Virus record (IMG/VR): IMGVR_UViG_3300042312_000024
Coordinates: 1 to 43,384 of that record
Reading direction: 5' to 3' (one strand)
DNA: 43,384 nt
DNA from: a virus
Shown here: in pieces, positions 34,120 to 40,254 of the stretch
How the letters are laid out: every line of letters starts with the position of its first letter
Position numbering within the stretch: the first letter of the stretch is position 1
Program-made: the position numbers and the translations under genes
Notes under the pieces: model-generated
What the model was told of the DNA's origin: nothing
Seen by the model: the letters and a program-made list of their open reading frames with translations, nothing else
Databases searched by the model: none

Positions 34120-34341
34120 TTAGGTCCAGATCGAACCCGGCGTCGCGAGGAAAACCTCGCCCGTGGTCACGTTGACCATCTGCCGGTTGCCCTTCTTGTC
34201 CACCATGTTCGTGGCGAGCAGGTAGGTGCTGCTGTCCAACACCTCGCCCTTGCCGTTGGCGATGACGCGGTACTTCTGGCCGACCTTCAGGTCACGCCCG
34301 GCCACGTACTCCGGACGGTTGCTCTTGGTGCGGGCGCTCAC
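34120..34341 (-). CDS. Hypothetical early protein (73 aa)
   Basis: A small basic protein whose core RDLKVGQKYRVIANGKGEVL and VDKKGNRQMVNVTTGEVFLA predicts a single beta-sheet domain, like small SH3-type folds. GTG 34341 overlaps the upstream stop (GTGA) without its own clear ribosome-binding site, so translation is likely coupled. Codons are mostly G/C-ending like the neighbours. No function is recognised. It lies just ahead of primase. Confidence 0.7.
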   Translation of the reverse strand: MSARTKSNRPEYVAGRDLKVGQKYRVIANGKGEVLDSSTYLLATNMVDKKGNRQMVNVTTGEVFLATPGSIWT

Positions 34342-34766
34342 GTCGCGGCCTGCTTGGCGGCTTCGGCGGCCTTGGCGGCGGCCACGGTGGCGTCGATGTC
34401 GGTCTGCGCGGCTTCGATTTCTTCGGCCGTGAACAGCAGGGCCGAGCTGTCGATCAGGTGGAACTCCGCGTCGAAGCCGGTGCCATGCTCGACCTTGAGC
34501 TGCACCGCACCCTTATCGTTCTTCTTGGTGGCGGCGACGGTGCCGGACAGGATGCGCTTGTTGGCGGCCCGACCGTAGACGTAAGCCACGTTGTCGCCCG
34601 ACTTCAGGGCTTCGATGGCATCGACGTTGGCCTGCTGCGCGTCGAGCTTGGCGATGGCGGCGTCGATCTTTTCCACCTTGGCCTGCGCGGCGGCGCGGTC
34701 TTCGACCAGCTCGGCACGCTTGACTTTGTAGTGGGTGAACTGGCTCTGATCGTTGGTATCGGTCAT
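34338..34766 (-). CDS. Hypothetical early protein with coiled coil and SH3-like core (142 aa)
   Basis: The N-terminal half is a heptad-rich helix (RAELVEDRAAAQAKVEKIDA, then further heptads to about residue 47). It is followed by a beta core (VAYVYGRAANKRILSGTVAA) and an Ala-rich helical tail. ATG 34766, with ACGGAGAATCAATTCAC before it, is preferred to an in-frame ATG at 34811 that lacks a ribosome-binding site. The same CAACGGAGA leader string occurs before the 38005 gene. High use of G/C-ending codons suggests strong expression. Function unknown. Confidence 0.72.
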   Translation of the reverse strand: MTDTNDQSQFTHYKVKRAELVEDRAAAQAKVEKIDAAIAKLDAQQANVDAIEALKSGDNVAYVYGRAANKRILSGTVAATKKNDKGAVQLKVEHGTGFDAEFHLIDSSALLFTAEEIEAAQTDIDATVAAAKAAEAAKQAAT

Positions 34767-34905
34767 GTGAATTGATTCTCCGTTGACGGTGGATGTAGGA
34801 TGCCCGGTCATTTATCGCAGGCCGGGCGATGCGCAGCGTCGTCTTCTCTGTGGTCTATGTGTTGTGCGGTTACGGGCCGTCATGAATACGCATGCGCTCT
34901 CCCTG

Positions 34906-35238
34906 TCAGGCGAACATCAGTTCGGAATTGTAGTTGCCGTGCGAGTAACCTCGGACCAGAACGGATTCTTCTCCGGCCTCCAGCAGAGCATCGACGATCT
35001 TGCCGGTGGCAAGCGATGCCGTCTCGCCGTCTTCTTCGGCGTACTCCCACCGTGCGGTGATGACATGCTCGGCGTCGATCTTGCCGTTGTCTTGCCGAAC
35101 GTAGAAGCCGCGACCTTCGGTCAGGGTACATCCGCCGAGGTCGGTAACGCTGTTGTCGAGGGCTTCACGAACTCGGATCTCTTGCATCCGTGTGCTAGGG
35201 ATGACGACTTCGATGAAGTTACCCAGCAGCTTGCTCAC
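34906..35238 (-). CDS. Hypothetical early protein (110 aa)
   Basis: An acidic alpha/beta protein with the regular pattern NFIEVVIPSTRMQEIRVREA, then GGCTLTEGRGFYV and HVITARWEYAEEDG, and an acidic helix with ALLEAGEESVLV. The pattern suggests a ferredoxin-like two-layer domain. No motif is recognised. GTG 35238 overlaps the upstream stop (GTGA) and has GGAGGCGATGTC. The protein's strong negative charge would fit a protein-binding inhibitor or DNA mimic, but that is speculation. Confidence 0.7.
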   Translation of the reverse strand: MSKLLGNFIEVVIPSTRMQEIRVREALDNSVTDLGGCTLTEGRGFYVRQDNGKIDAEHVITARWEYAEEDGETASLATGKIVDALLEAGEESVLVRGYSHGNYNSELMFA

Positions 35239-35690
35239 GACATCGCCTCCGCTGCGCCGCGGCGCATTCCCTCACGCACGACCGGAGACAGCGTGGCCTG
35301 ACCCGACCGCAGCTCCTCGGCACGGCGCTTGATCTTGGTGCGCAGTCGGCGGCGCATCTTGTTGTTGAAACCGTGGAACTCGGCGATGCGGTCGGCCTCA
35401 CGCTTCATTGCGTTATTGCCGATGTTGTGCGTCTGACCACGGCCCATCGTGTAGCCCACGCCCAGCAGCTTGCGCAGCATCGGGTTCTCGATGGGATACA
35501 GCGGCACCGAAACGTGGCGATAGCGTAAGGTGTCCGGCTCGGGAGGCGTGGCGGTCGCCACTTCGACACCGAGGTAAGGCTCGGGCTGGGGCAGCGGTTC
35601 TTCCTTGGGGATGTCGCTCTCGCCGCGCTTACCGCGAAGCCAGTTCGCCGTGCCCTTCACGGCTCTATTCATGCTGTCGATGAGGCCCAT
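35235..35690 (-). CDS. Hypothetical early protein, basic C-terminus (151 aa)
   Basis: The N-terminus is an amphipathic helix (GLIDSMNRAVKGTANWLRGK). A Pro/Glu-rich linker follows (about 25-55), then a region with NNAMKREADRIAEFHGF and the very basic NNKMRRRLRTKIKRRAEELR, likely to contact nucleic acid or membrane. ATG 35690 overlaps the upstream stop (TGATG) with GGAGAAACGC before it. No family is recognised. Confidence 0.7.
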   Translation of the reverse strand: MGLIDSMNRAVKGTANWLRGKRGESDIPKEEPLPQPEPYLGVEVATATPPEPDTLRYRHVSVPLYPIENPMLRKLLGVGYTMGRGQTHNIGNNAMKREADRIAEFHGFNNKMRRRLRTKIKRRAEELRSGQATLSPVVREGMRRGAAEAMS

Positions 35691-35977
35691 CAGCGTTTCT
35701 CCTTGGAGTAAAAGTAGTTGAACTCCAGCTCGTGCCACACGTAGTACAAGGTGCCGAGTGGATCGGTGAACGCCTGCTCGTTGCGTTCGTATGCGTAGTC
35801 CTTGGCTTCGTCGAGGTCATCGAACGTGCGGACGTAGCGGCCATCGGGAGTGGACCCGCCGGTACGAAACCGGCAAGCCCTCCCTTCGTCGTCAGTGTAA
35901 TGACCGACAACGAGCCACGGCCCGCGCCCGATGACCCAATAGAGCAGGATCAGCAGACGCAGACCGAGCTTACGCAT
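35690..35977 (-). CDS. Hypothetical early membrane-anchored protein (95 aa)
   Basis: The first 25 residues (KLGLRLLILLYWVIGRGPWL) form a hydrophobic membrane anchor or signal. After it comes a small domain with FRTGGSTPDGRYVRTFDDLD and EAKDYAYERN, resembling the short YTSxxEAxxxA units in other early proteins here, and an aromatic tail. ATG 35977 overlaps the upstream stop by eight bases. The function is unknown; membrane targeting suggests action at the host inner membrane. Confidence 0.68.
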   Translation of the reverse strand: MRKLGLRLLILLYWVIGRGPWLVVGHYTDDEGRACRFRTGGSTPDGRYVRTFDDLDEAKDYAYERNEQAFTDPLGTLYYVWHELEFNYFYSKEKR

Positions 35978-36488
35978 CGACGCGGACCACCTTGTAGTCC
36001 TCGTTCAGTCCGTTCTGCTTGATTACCTTCCGGGCGGTGGCCCGGGTATCGAACAGGCAGTTCACTTCGTTCTTGTTCGAGCTGTCACCGTCGATGAACA
36101 CGGTCGTGCCATCGGACGGGTGGTTGTAGCCGCTGATGACGCCGCCGCAGAACATCAGCCTCCAGCCCAGCGGGCGGGGCGAGCTGCGTTCCCGGTCGCC
36201 GACTTCGCCGACGTTGTAGGTGAATTGCGGGCTGTCGTAGCTGTTGAGCGTGGCGATGGCATTGCGGGCGTCGGCACGCTTGTCCCACACCGAGATGATG
36301 TTCGGGTAGGTGCCGTCGCGCAGGGCATCGGCGAGGCTTTCCGTCGCCTTGTCCTTGATCTTGGACAGGATGAGTGCCGTCTCCTCCGCCGTCGGCGCGC
36401 GGCTGCCGATGAGGCCGAGGTTGGCGACGACGCCGACGATCTGGGCGGTGCCGATGGCACGGGTGATGCCGAAGTAGAGCTTGTTCAC
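35970..36488 (-). CDS. Hypothetical early protein with two EA-type units (172 aa)
   Basis: The N-terminus contains a weakly hydrophobic helix (GTAQIVGVVANLGLIG, residues about 13-28). A charged helical region follows, then two similar alpha/beta units: WDKRADARNAIATLNSYDSP and CLFDTRATARKVIKQNGLNE, the second followed by YKVVRVDA. GTG 36488 has GGAGAACCAACC in front. It belongs to the cluster of small early genes built from the same kind of unit. Function unknown. Confidence 0.68.
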   Translation of the reverse strand: MNKLYFGITRAIGTAQIVGVVANLGLIGSRAPTAEETALILSKIKDKATESLADALRDGTYPNIISVWDKRADARNAIATLNSYDSPQFTYNVGEVGDRERSSPRPLGWRLMFCGGVISGYNHPSDGTTVFIDGDSSNKNEVNCLFDTRATARKVIKQNGLNEDYKVVRVDA

Positions 36489-36511
36489 GGTTGGTTCTCC
36501 TCGTTGGTTGG

Positions 36512-36706
36512 TTAGACTTCGTACTCCTCGACATCCGCGAGGTATGTGGGATTCGCGTTCACCACATCGGCGGCGCGGTCGGCTTCTTCTCGGCTACCAA
36601 ACTGATAGCCTTCGTTACCTTTCGTGCGGTGGTATCCGAAGTAATACTGCCTCGCGGTTTTCAGGTCGGTGACGTGGACCCGGTATGAAAGCATGACCTT
36701 ACGCAT
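36512..36706 (-). CDS. Hypothetical early protein, single EA-type unit (64 aa)
   Basis: A 64-residue protein starting with a strand (MLSYRVHVTDLK), then YYFGYHRTKGNEGYQFGSRE and EADRAADVVNANP, one copy of the short sheet-plus-helix unit seen in its neighbours. ATG 36706, with GGAGAGGTGGT before it, lies inside the end of the previous gene (eight-base overlap) and is preferred to a further upstream start. Function unknown. Confidence 0.68.
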   Translation of the reverse strand: MRKVMLSYRVHVTDLKTARQYYFGYHRTKGNEGYQFGSREEADRAADVVNANPTYLADVEEYEV

Positions 36707-36884
36707 ACCACCTCTCCACGTAGGTGCCGGGCAGGTAGTCCTTGCCCTCGACTGCGGGCCGTGCATCCTCGTACCGCTTCACGGCACGGAGGTCGATGGG
36801 TTCCATGCCCGGCATCAGATCGCAACCGACGAAGGCGCGAGCCGCAAGCGGGCGGCCGATCACGGTGACCGGGATGTTCTTCAT
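36699..36884 (-). CDS. Hypothetical early protein (61 aa)
   Basis: A short protein, NIPVTVIGRPLAARAFVGCD followed by a charged stretch and DYLPGTYVERWYA at the end. The ribosome-binding site GGAGAGGAC before ATG 36884 is strong. A hairpin (36913-36938) separates it from the previous gene. No motif is recognised, and the last codons overlap the next start. Confidence 0.65.
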   Translation of the reverse strand: MKNIPVTVIGRPLAARAFVGCDLMPGMEPIDLRAVKRYEDARPAVEGKDYLPGTYVERWYA

Positions 36885-36912
36885 GTCCTCTCCTGTTTGG
36901 CGTTGTTCCGAA

Positions 36913-36938
36913 GCTGCGCCCTCGTTGGAAGGCGCAGC
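36913..36938 (-). terminator. Intercistronic hairpin in the early region
   Basis: GCTGCGCC pairs with GGCGCAGC, 8 bp, around a 10-base loop; TTCGG follows instead of a T-run. It may be an RNase III-type processing site, a stability element or an inefficient terminator. Confidence 0.5.
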
Positions 36939-36944
36939 GGCAGA

Positions 36945-37319
36945 TCACGCGACGTTGGAATACCACTTCACGCGGTAGGTCAGGCCGATCTTCGAGCTGA
37001 TCGAGCGGCGGCATTCCTCGGCAGTGCGATAACCTACCACATCGGCGGTGCCCTGCCATGCCTTGGTCGTCGTGTTCCAGAACTGGCCGCGATAGTAGCC
37101 GCGATCCATCTCCGCACCACCCTTCGTGCCTTCCGGAACCACACGGTACGAGCTTTCGAGAGCGCCGACTTTCTTGGCGCGCAGCTTGATCTGGCGGTAT
37201 GCCTCGTTGCGGGATGTGTAGACTCCCTCGGCGGGCATGCGACCCGGCAGCCACGTCGGCCGGGTGAGGGTTTCCCAGTTCCCGGCACCCGTGCCGGATT
37301 GGTGGTTGTACTGCACCAC
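36945..37319 (-). CDS. Hypothetical early protein with two repeated EA-type units (124 aa)
   Basis: Two copies of a small sheet-helix-strand unit are visible. The first is GVYTSRNEAYRQIKLRAKK followed by SYRVVPEG. The second is GYRTAEECRRSISSKIG followed by TYRVKWYS. They are separated by GYYRGQFWNTTTKAWQGT. GTG 37319 is the only plausible start and lies four bases after the TAG of the gene upstream; its ribosome-binding site is poor, so coupled translation is likely. The same unit appears in neighbouring early proteins. Function unknown. Confidence 0.65.
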   Translation of the reverse strand: MVQYNHQSGTGAGNWETLTRPTWLPGRMPAEGVYTSRNEAYRQIKLRAKKVGALESSYRVVPEGTKGGAEMDRGYYRGQFWNTTTKAWQGTADVVGYRTAEECRRSISSKIGLTYRVKWYSNVA

Positions 37320-37325
37320 CCACTT

Positions 37326-37868
37326 CTAGGGTTCGGGCTTGGGTTGCGGAGCAGGAGCCTCGGCCGCAGAGTACACCGGAGCCGCACGATAGCGTCCCTC
37401 GTGGGCACGCAGGTTGAACCACGGCGCACTGCGCACGGCCTTCATCGCTTCGTCCGCCGATGTGTACTTCGTACCTGCGATGCCCCGGCTACCGCTCGGA
37501 CGCCACTGTTCCTCCCAGCCCACGCCGACATTGCACTCCACGATCCAGTGATCGGGACTCTTGGTCTTCGGCTCGGCGAAGTCGCCCGTCACGAAGGGCT
37601 TCGGTCTGCCGACCACCGAACCGGAACGGCTCGGCTTCGGAGCACCGCCCGCACGTCCTGGAATCCAGTCGTGGAAGATGGTCTTGCCGTCGGCGCAGCT
37701 CTCCTCGGTGTCGAAGCTCCCGCCCTCCTTGAACGGAAGACCGCGCAGCACCTTGTAAAGCGCGCAGTCGCCGCCGACATGGTGGAACCGGAACGAGCCA
37801 AGCAGTTTGGCCTCTTCGCGGCTCATCACCAGCACGACGGCATCCTTACCTTCGATGATCTGGCTCAT
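37326..37868 (-). CDS. Hypothetical early protein with C-terminal EA-type unit (180 aa)
   Basis: The N-terminal 70 residues form an alpha/beta domain (DAVVLVMSREEAKLLGSFRF). A basic, Pro/Gly-rich linker follows. The C-terminal unit is HWIVECNVGVGWEEQW, then TKYTSADEAMKAVRSAPWF and GRYRAAPVYS, the same pattern as in the adjacent genes. The end is Pro-rich. ATG 37868 overlaps the preceding stop (ATGA). Function unknown. Confidence 0.68.
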   Translation of the reverse strand: MSQIIEGKDAVVLVMSREEAKLLGSFRFHHVGGDCALYKVLRGLPFKEGGSFDTEESCADGKTIFHDWIPGRAGGAPKPSRSGSVVGRPKPFVTGDFAEPKTKSPDHWIVECNVGVGWEEQWRPSGSRGIAGTKYTSADEAMKAVRSAPWFNLRAHEGRYRAAPVYSAAEAPAPQPKPEP

Positions 37869-38005
37869 GCCTTATCTCCCTTGGCCTTGTCGTCGGCCTT
37901 CGGCGCGGGCGTCTGGCCCGGATACCCGCCATGCGCAGGCTTGTGCGCATCGGAGGGAGAATTGTATTTGCTCATGTCTGTCTCCGTTGAATTGTATTTG
38001 CTCAT
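37865..38005 (-). CDS. Small early protein with duplicated start region (46 or 36 aa)
   Basis: Two in-frame ATGs, 38005 and 37975, each preceded by ACGGAGACAGAC and followed by codons for SKYNS, result from a perfect 30-bp tandem duplication. The product is short, hydrophilic and probably disordered (PSDAHKPAHGGYPGQTP, ending in KADDKAKGDKA). Both starts look usable, so two lengths may be made. It precedes and overlaps the 37868 gene. Function unknown. Confidence 0.6.
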   Translation of the reverse strand: MSKYNSTETDMSKYNSPSDAHKPAHGGYPGQTPAPKADDKAKGDKA

Positions 38006-38020
38006 GTCTGTCTCCGTTGA
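37961..38020. repeat. Perfect 30-bp tandem duplication covering a start codon
   Basis: Copies at 37961-37990 and 37991-38020 are identical. Each contains the ribosome-binding site, ATG and the next five codons of the small gene ending at 37865, and the phase (30) keeps the frame. Confidence 0.97.
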
Positions 38021-38065
38021 CGTGCGACACGCACGAAACTGCACACTCGGGAGTGTGTGCAGTGG
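38021..38065 (-). other. Two adjacent hairpins ahead of the duplicated start
   Basis: On the minus strand CTGCACAC pairs with GTGTGCAG (8 bp, around ACTCCCGA), followed by CGTGCG-TGT-CGCACG (6 bp). They separate the 38678 gene from the duplicated start region. The first is followed by TTTCG, so partial termination or RNA processing is possible. Confidence 0.55.
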
Positions 38066-38105
38066 CATGCGAAGTCAGGTAGCTCTTGATCGAGTTTCCC
38101 GTGGA

Positions 38106-38678
38106 TCAGAAGGTGGGTTCGTACTCGGCAGCCGGTGCGGCGGCCTTCTTCGCGGGCTTCGGCACCTTGCGCGCGGCTTCGATGACGGCCTGTTCCTCGG
38201 GCGACGGCGTATAGCCGGACTGCGAAGCCTTTTCGAGCTTGGCGAGGAGCTTGTGCAGGTCGGCGGCGAAGCTGAATTCCTCGGCGGACTTTTCGGTGGG
38301 CGCGGAGTACCACATCTCGGCCTCGGCGCGCACCATCTGGTCTTCGAGCGCTTCGCCTTCCAGCCGCTTGGACTTTGCGTACTTCATCGGAGCTTTGGTC
38401 TTGCTGTCCTTGTCGTCGTTCGGAGCCATCGGGCCGTACTTGGACAGATACACGCGCAGCGCTTCGTGTTTCATGCCGTTGCCGACCGCGAGACACAGAT
38501 CGGAGGCGAGGGTAACATCGCCGTGGACGTGTGCATGCTGGATCACGGACAGGGCGCAGAGCTGGATCATGTCCACCAGCTTGATTCGCGCAGTTCCGAT
38601 GGCCTTGATGTTCTTGCGGATGGCAACCGCGTTGGTTTCGATATTCATGGTCTGACTTCCGTTGGTTTCGATATTCAT
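38106..38678 (-). CDS. Early protein with duplicated start region (190 or 180 aa)
   Basis: Two in-frame ATGs (38678, 38648) lie in a perfect 30-bp tandem duplication, each with GGAAGTCAGACC before it. The protein is helical: NIKAIGTARIKLVDMIQLCA and further helices (HVHGDVTLASDLCLAVGNGM), then charged segments and a Lys/Pro/Ala tail with KKAAAPAAEYEPTF. Its high share of G/C-ending codons suggests strong expression. Relatives of this kind, with a helical N-terminal domain, occur as abundant early proteins of podoviruses, but I cannot name the function. Confidence 0.72.
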   Translation of the reverse strand: MNIETNGSQTMNIETNAVAIRKNIKAIGTARIKLVDMIQLCALSVIQHAHVHGDVTLASDLCLAVGNGMKHEALRVYLSKYGPMAPNDDKDSKTKAPMKYAKSKRLEGEALEDQMVRAEAEMWYSAPTEKSAEEFSFAADLHKLLAKLEKASQSGYTPSPEEQAVIEAARKVPKPAKKAAAPAAEYEPTF

Positions 38679-38690
38679 GGTCTGACTTCC
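38631..38690. repeat. Perfect 30-bp tandem duplication covering a start codon
   Basis: Copies at 38631-38660 and 38661-38690 are identical and contain ribosome-binding site, ATG and the codons for NIETN of the gene ending at 38106. The 30-base phase preserves the frame. The leader resembles that of the other duplicated start (CAACGGA, CAGAC, ATG). Confidence 0.97.
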
Positions 38691-38715
38691 GTTGGGTCCG
38701 TGCCAGTCGCACGAC

Positions 38716-38745
38716 AAAGCCCACTCCCGCGAAGGAATGGGCTTT
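38716..38745 (-). terminator. Strong hairpin in the early leader region
   Basis: AAAGCCCATTCC pairs with GGGAGTGGGCTTT (12 pairs including one G-U) around a short TTCGC-containing loop. It looks like an intrinsic terminator read from either side (AAA stem TTT), or an RNase III site, between the broken gene at 38756 and the gene starting at 38678. Confidence 0.65.
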
Positions 38746-38755
38746 AGCTTGCGTC

Positions 38756-38951
38756 TTACTTCTTCCGAAAGCGGTAGGCGTGACACTCCGCGCGCTTCCC
38801 GAAGTCATCCACTACCGCGACGTAAGCCGGAAAGCTGTACGTGGGCAGCGATGTGTGGTCGGGAGGGTCGTATTCGAGGACCGTGTATTCTTTCCCGAGG
38901 GGAAAGCGTAGCCGCCTGCAACTGACAGACCACGGACTCGCCCTTCTCGAA
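38756..38951 (-). pseudogene. Small early gene with apparent frameshift
   Basis: A well-formed protein segment (PLGKEYTVLEYDPPDHTS, then YSFPAYVAVVDDFGK and ECHAYRFRKK) ends at TAA 38756, but its frame has no start codon upstream before a stop. In the neighbouring frame the upstream bases give a matching beginning (ELTVFEKGESVVCQLQ). The two would join at the TTTCCCC run (38905-38899). Either a one-base indel in this genome or assembly, or programmed slippage at the run, would explain this. The start is not identified; it may overlap the end of the previous gene. Confidence 0.5.
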
Positions 38952-38956
38952 TACAG

Positions 38957-39145
38957 TCAGCTCACAAAAAAGACCGACCGCTTGCCGTTCGTCCCGTGGC
39001 GGGCTTCGTAACGCTCCGCATCACGCAGACGCTTGGCGCGCTTCCTCTCGGCATCCGGGCGCATGTCCAGAACGGACACGGTGCGGCTGAACTGGCAGAA
39101 GCGGCGCTTGGTCTGCGAACGAACGAGGTTGGAGTTTGCGTGCAT
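38957..39145 (-). CDS. First early gene, small basic protein (62 aa)
   Basis: A strongly basic protein with SQTKRRFCQFSRTVSVLDMR, then ERKRAKRLRDAERYEARHG, likely helical and possibly nucleic-acid-binding. ATG 39145 is preceded by GGAGGCACCCACG. An in-frame ATG at 39190 lies in a near-copy of the same start context (CACGATGCACGC), so the start region looks duplicated at 45-base distance. It is the first gene behind the host promoters, the usual place for anti-host proteins. A 13-base complement of its start site lies at 39278-39290. Confidence 0.65.
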   Translation of the reverse strand: MHANSNLVRSQTKRRFCQFSRTVSVLDMRPDAERKRAKRLRDAERYEARHGTNGKRSVFFVS

Positions 39146-39291
39146 CGTGGGTGCCTCCATTGGCACTGGTGGGAAATTGGTGGCGTGCATCGTGAACTGG
39201 GTCCGCGTTCACACCCTTACTTGCGGCGGCGTCAACTATCCCGGCCCTTTACAAGCTGCGTCCAGACTTCGGTCTATCCACGATGCACGCC
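39138..39291 (-). promoter_or_regulatory. Possible start-codon-sequestering switch
   Basis: The leader element at 39278-39291 can pair perfectly over 13 bases with the start site of the first gene (39138-39150, covering its ATG) or over 13 bases with the upstream copy (39182-39194). The two pairings exclude each other. Seen directly in the sequence; the regulatory meaning is inferred. Confidence 0.5.
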
Positions 39292-39300
39292 GAAGCGAAA

Positions 39301-39446
39301 TATACAGATATAGGTGCCCTAGCGCAGTCGTCATTGGGAGACGCTGCGCCCTACTGCCCAATACATCGGAATCGAATATCCCAGATTGCCCGGTTTCAAG
39401 ACCGTCCAGCATCGGATACCCAACCAAGGGCACCTATATCTGCATA
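39301..39446 (-). ncRNA. Structured RNA element with pseudoknot
   Basis: On the minus strand an outer 20-bp helix (39446-39427 with 39320-39301, one G-U) encloses three elements. The first is helix GGGTATCC/GGATATTC (39421-39414 with 39381-39374). Inside it is a small hairpin CGGT-CTTGAA-ACCG (39404-39391). The third is a 10-bp hairpin GCGCAG-CGTC/GACG-A-CTGCGC (39349-39322), whose loop CCCAAT (39338-39333) is complementary to ATTGGG (39362-39357). G-U pairs would be A-C mismatches on the other strand, so the minus-strand RNA is the likely functional form. No known RNA family is recognised. Confidence 0.6.
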
Positions 39447-39462
39447 CCTTTCGGGTTGTCAA
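39433..39462 (-). promoter_or_regulatory. Possible host sigma-70 promoter at the edge of the RNA element
   Basis: TTGACA (39462-39457), 18-base spacer, TATAGG (39438-39433). The -10 lies within the outer helix of the RNA element and the -35 is in a GGGTTGACAACCC palindrome, so it may be coincidental. Confidence 0.4.
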
Positions 39463-39522
39463 CCCTACTCCGGTATGCAGTGCCATAATCACCAGTGTCG
39501 CATTTGCGCTTTCACTAACTCC

Positions 39523-39870
39523 CGGGATATTCCCGACAGCGTGAGGGTTCATCCGATCCGCGCAAAAGCTGCTGCGGGTTCTCTTTGGGACGCACAATCC
39601 TTGTGCCTGATTATGGCGTAAAGCCAACCCTGTCGGAATCCTCATCTTGGGCCGCGCCTGCCCGCTATTACCCGGGCATCTTGTGCGTTGGCGGAATTGC
39701 ACCGCAGATTGCACAAGGCGAGTTTCTAGGCTCGCACCCTCCGCTATACTCTCGGCCCACCAACGGGCGTCACGTGTGGAGGTTGTATGGCGTAGGTCGC
39801 ATCTCGGGTGACTCTCCCGGCTTGCGCCGGATGCCTGCTATCCGATCAACACTAGCCCGCCATCGGGCTT
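39523..39870 (-). other. Cluster of leader hairpins
   Basis: Perfect short hairpins follow one another. They are CGGGA/TCCCG (39523-39535), GCACAA/TTGTGC (39592-39606) and CTTGTGC/GCACAAG enclosing GCGG/CCGC (39680-39717). Further on are CCGGC-GCAA-GCCGG with a GNRA loop (39817-39830) and AGCCCG/CGGGCT (39854-39869). The TTGTGC/GCACAA words of the second and third can also pair with each other, allowing alternative folds. Nothing coding is seen. Confidence 0.6.
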
Positions 39871-39938
39871 CCCACAAGGCTTATTAGGCCCGCACCGTTT
39901 AGCGTCCGGTCGTCACGACGTTTATTCACTGTGTAGCC

Positions 39939-39967
39939 ATCCTATCACCTTCCTGCCGCAGTGTCAA
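39939..39967 (-). promoter_or_regulatory. Host sigma-70-type early promoter
   Basis: TTGACA (39967-39962), 17-base spacer, TAGGAT (39944-39939). Points toward the early genes. The -35 is perfect and the spacing ideal. Confidence 0.8.
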
Positions 39968-40078
39968 GCCCTTGCCTAACACCGGAAGCCTCTAGCTCCC
40001 TTGGGCGTCCTGTCGCCACCATCCTACCATTGCGCAGGTAGTCCGCCTTCCTGCGGTAAGCAGGTTTCACGTGTTGCA

Positions 40079-40107
40079 AGCCTAGCGTATTGCGTCCAGC
40101 TTGTCAA
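40079..40107 (-). promoter_or_regulatory. Host sigma-70-type early promoter
   Basis: TTGACA (40107-40102), 17-base spacer containing GGACGC, TAGGCT (40084-40079). It shares spacer and -10 sequence with the site at 40226-40254. Confidence 0.8.
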
Positions 40108-40225
40108 GAGTCTTGTTAGTAGCTCATCGCATCCTAACTTGATCGCTACAGGCGGGATGCCCTTGTCGTCGGCCCGTAGGCTTCCCTCCCGCTTGCTCAG
40201 TAGCTTTGTCTCTTGACTTCCCAGA

Positions 40226-40254
40226 AGCCTAACACATGGCGTCCGATCTGTCAA
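40226..40254 (-). promoter_or_regulatory. Host sigma-70-type early promoter
   Basis: TTGACA (40254-40249), 17-base spacer with GGACGC, TAGGCT (40231-40226). Confidence 0.8.

Noticed and set aside
34812-34883. 23-codon Arg-rich frame and a 7-codon frame in the gap before 34766
   Set aside because: The 23-codon frame has no well-spaced ribosome-binding site; the 7-codon frame has one but is too short to judge. A GCCCGG/CCGGGC hairpin (34801-34827) explains part of the composition.
37961-38690. CRISPR array
   Set aside because: The 30-bp repeats are head-to-tail duplications without spacers and cover translation starts.
39236-39433. 65-codon frame across the structured RNA element
   Set aside because: No ribosome-binding site, and the frame is set by the inverted repeats of the RNA element.
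39313-39434. tRNA or tRNA-like gene
   Set aside because: An 8-bp acceptor-like stem and a UGA-containing loop caught attention, but there is no proper D-arm or T-arm, the loop has six bases, and the length of 122 is too great.
39331-39714. 127-codon frame in the control region
   Set aside because: It begins at a non-ATG codon within a hairpin, has no ribosome-binding site and gives a low-quality, Arg/Cys-rich product.
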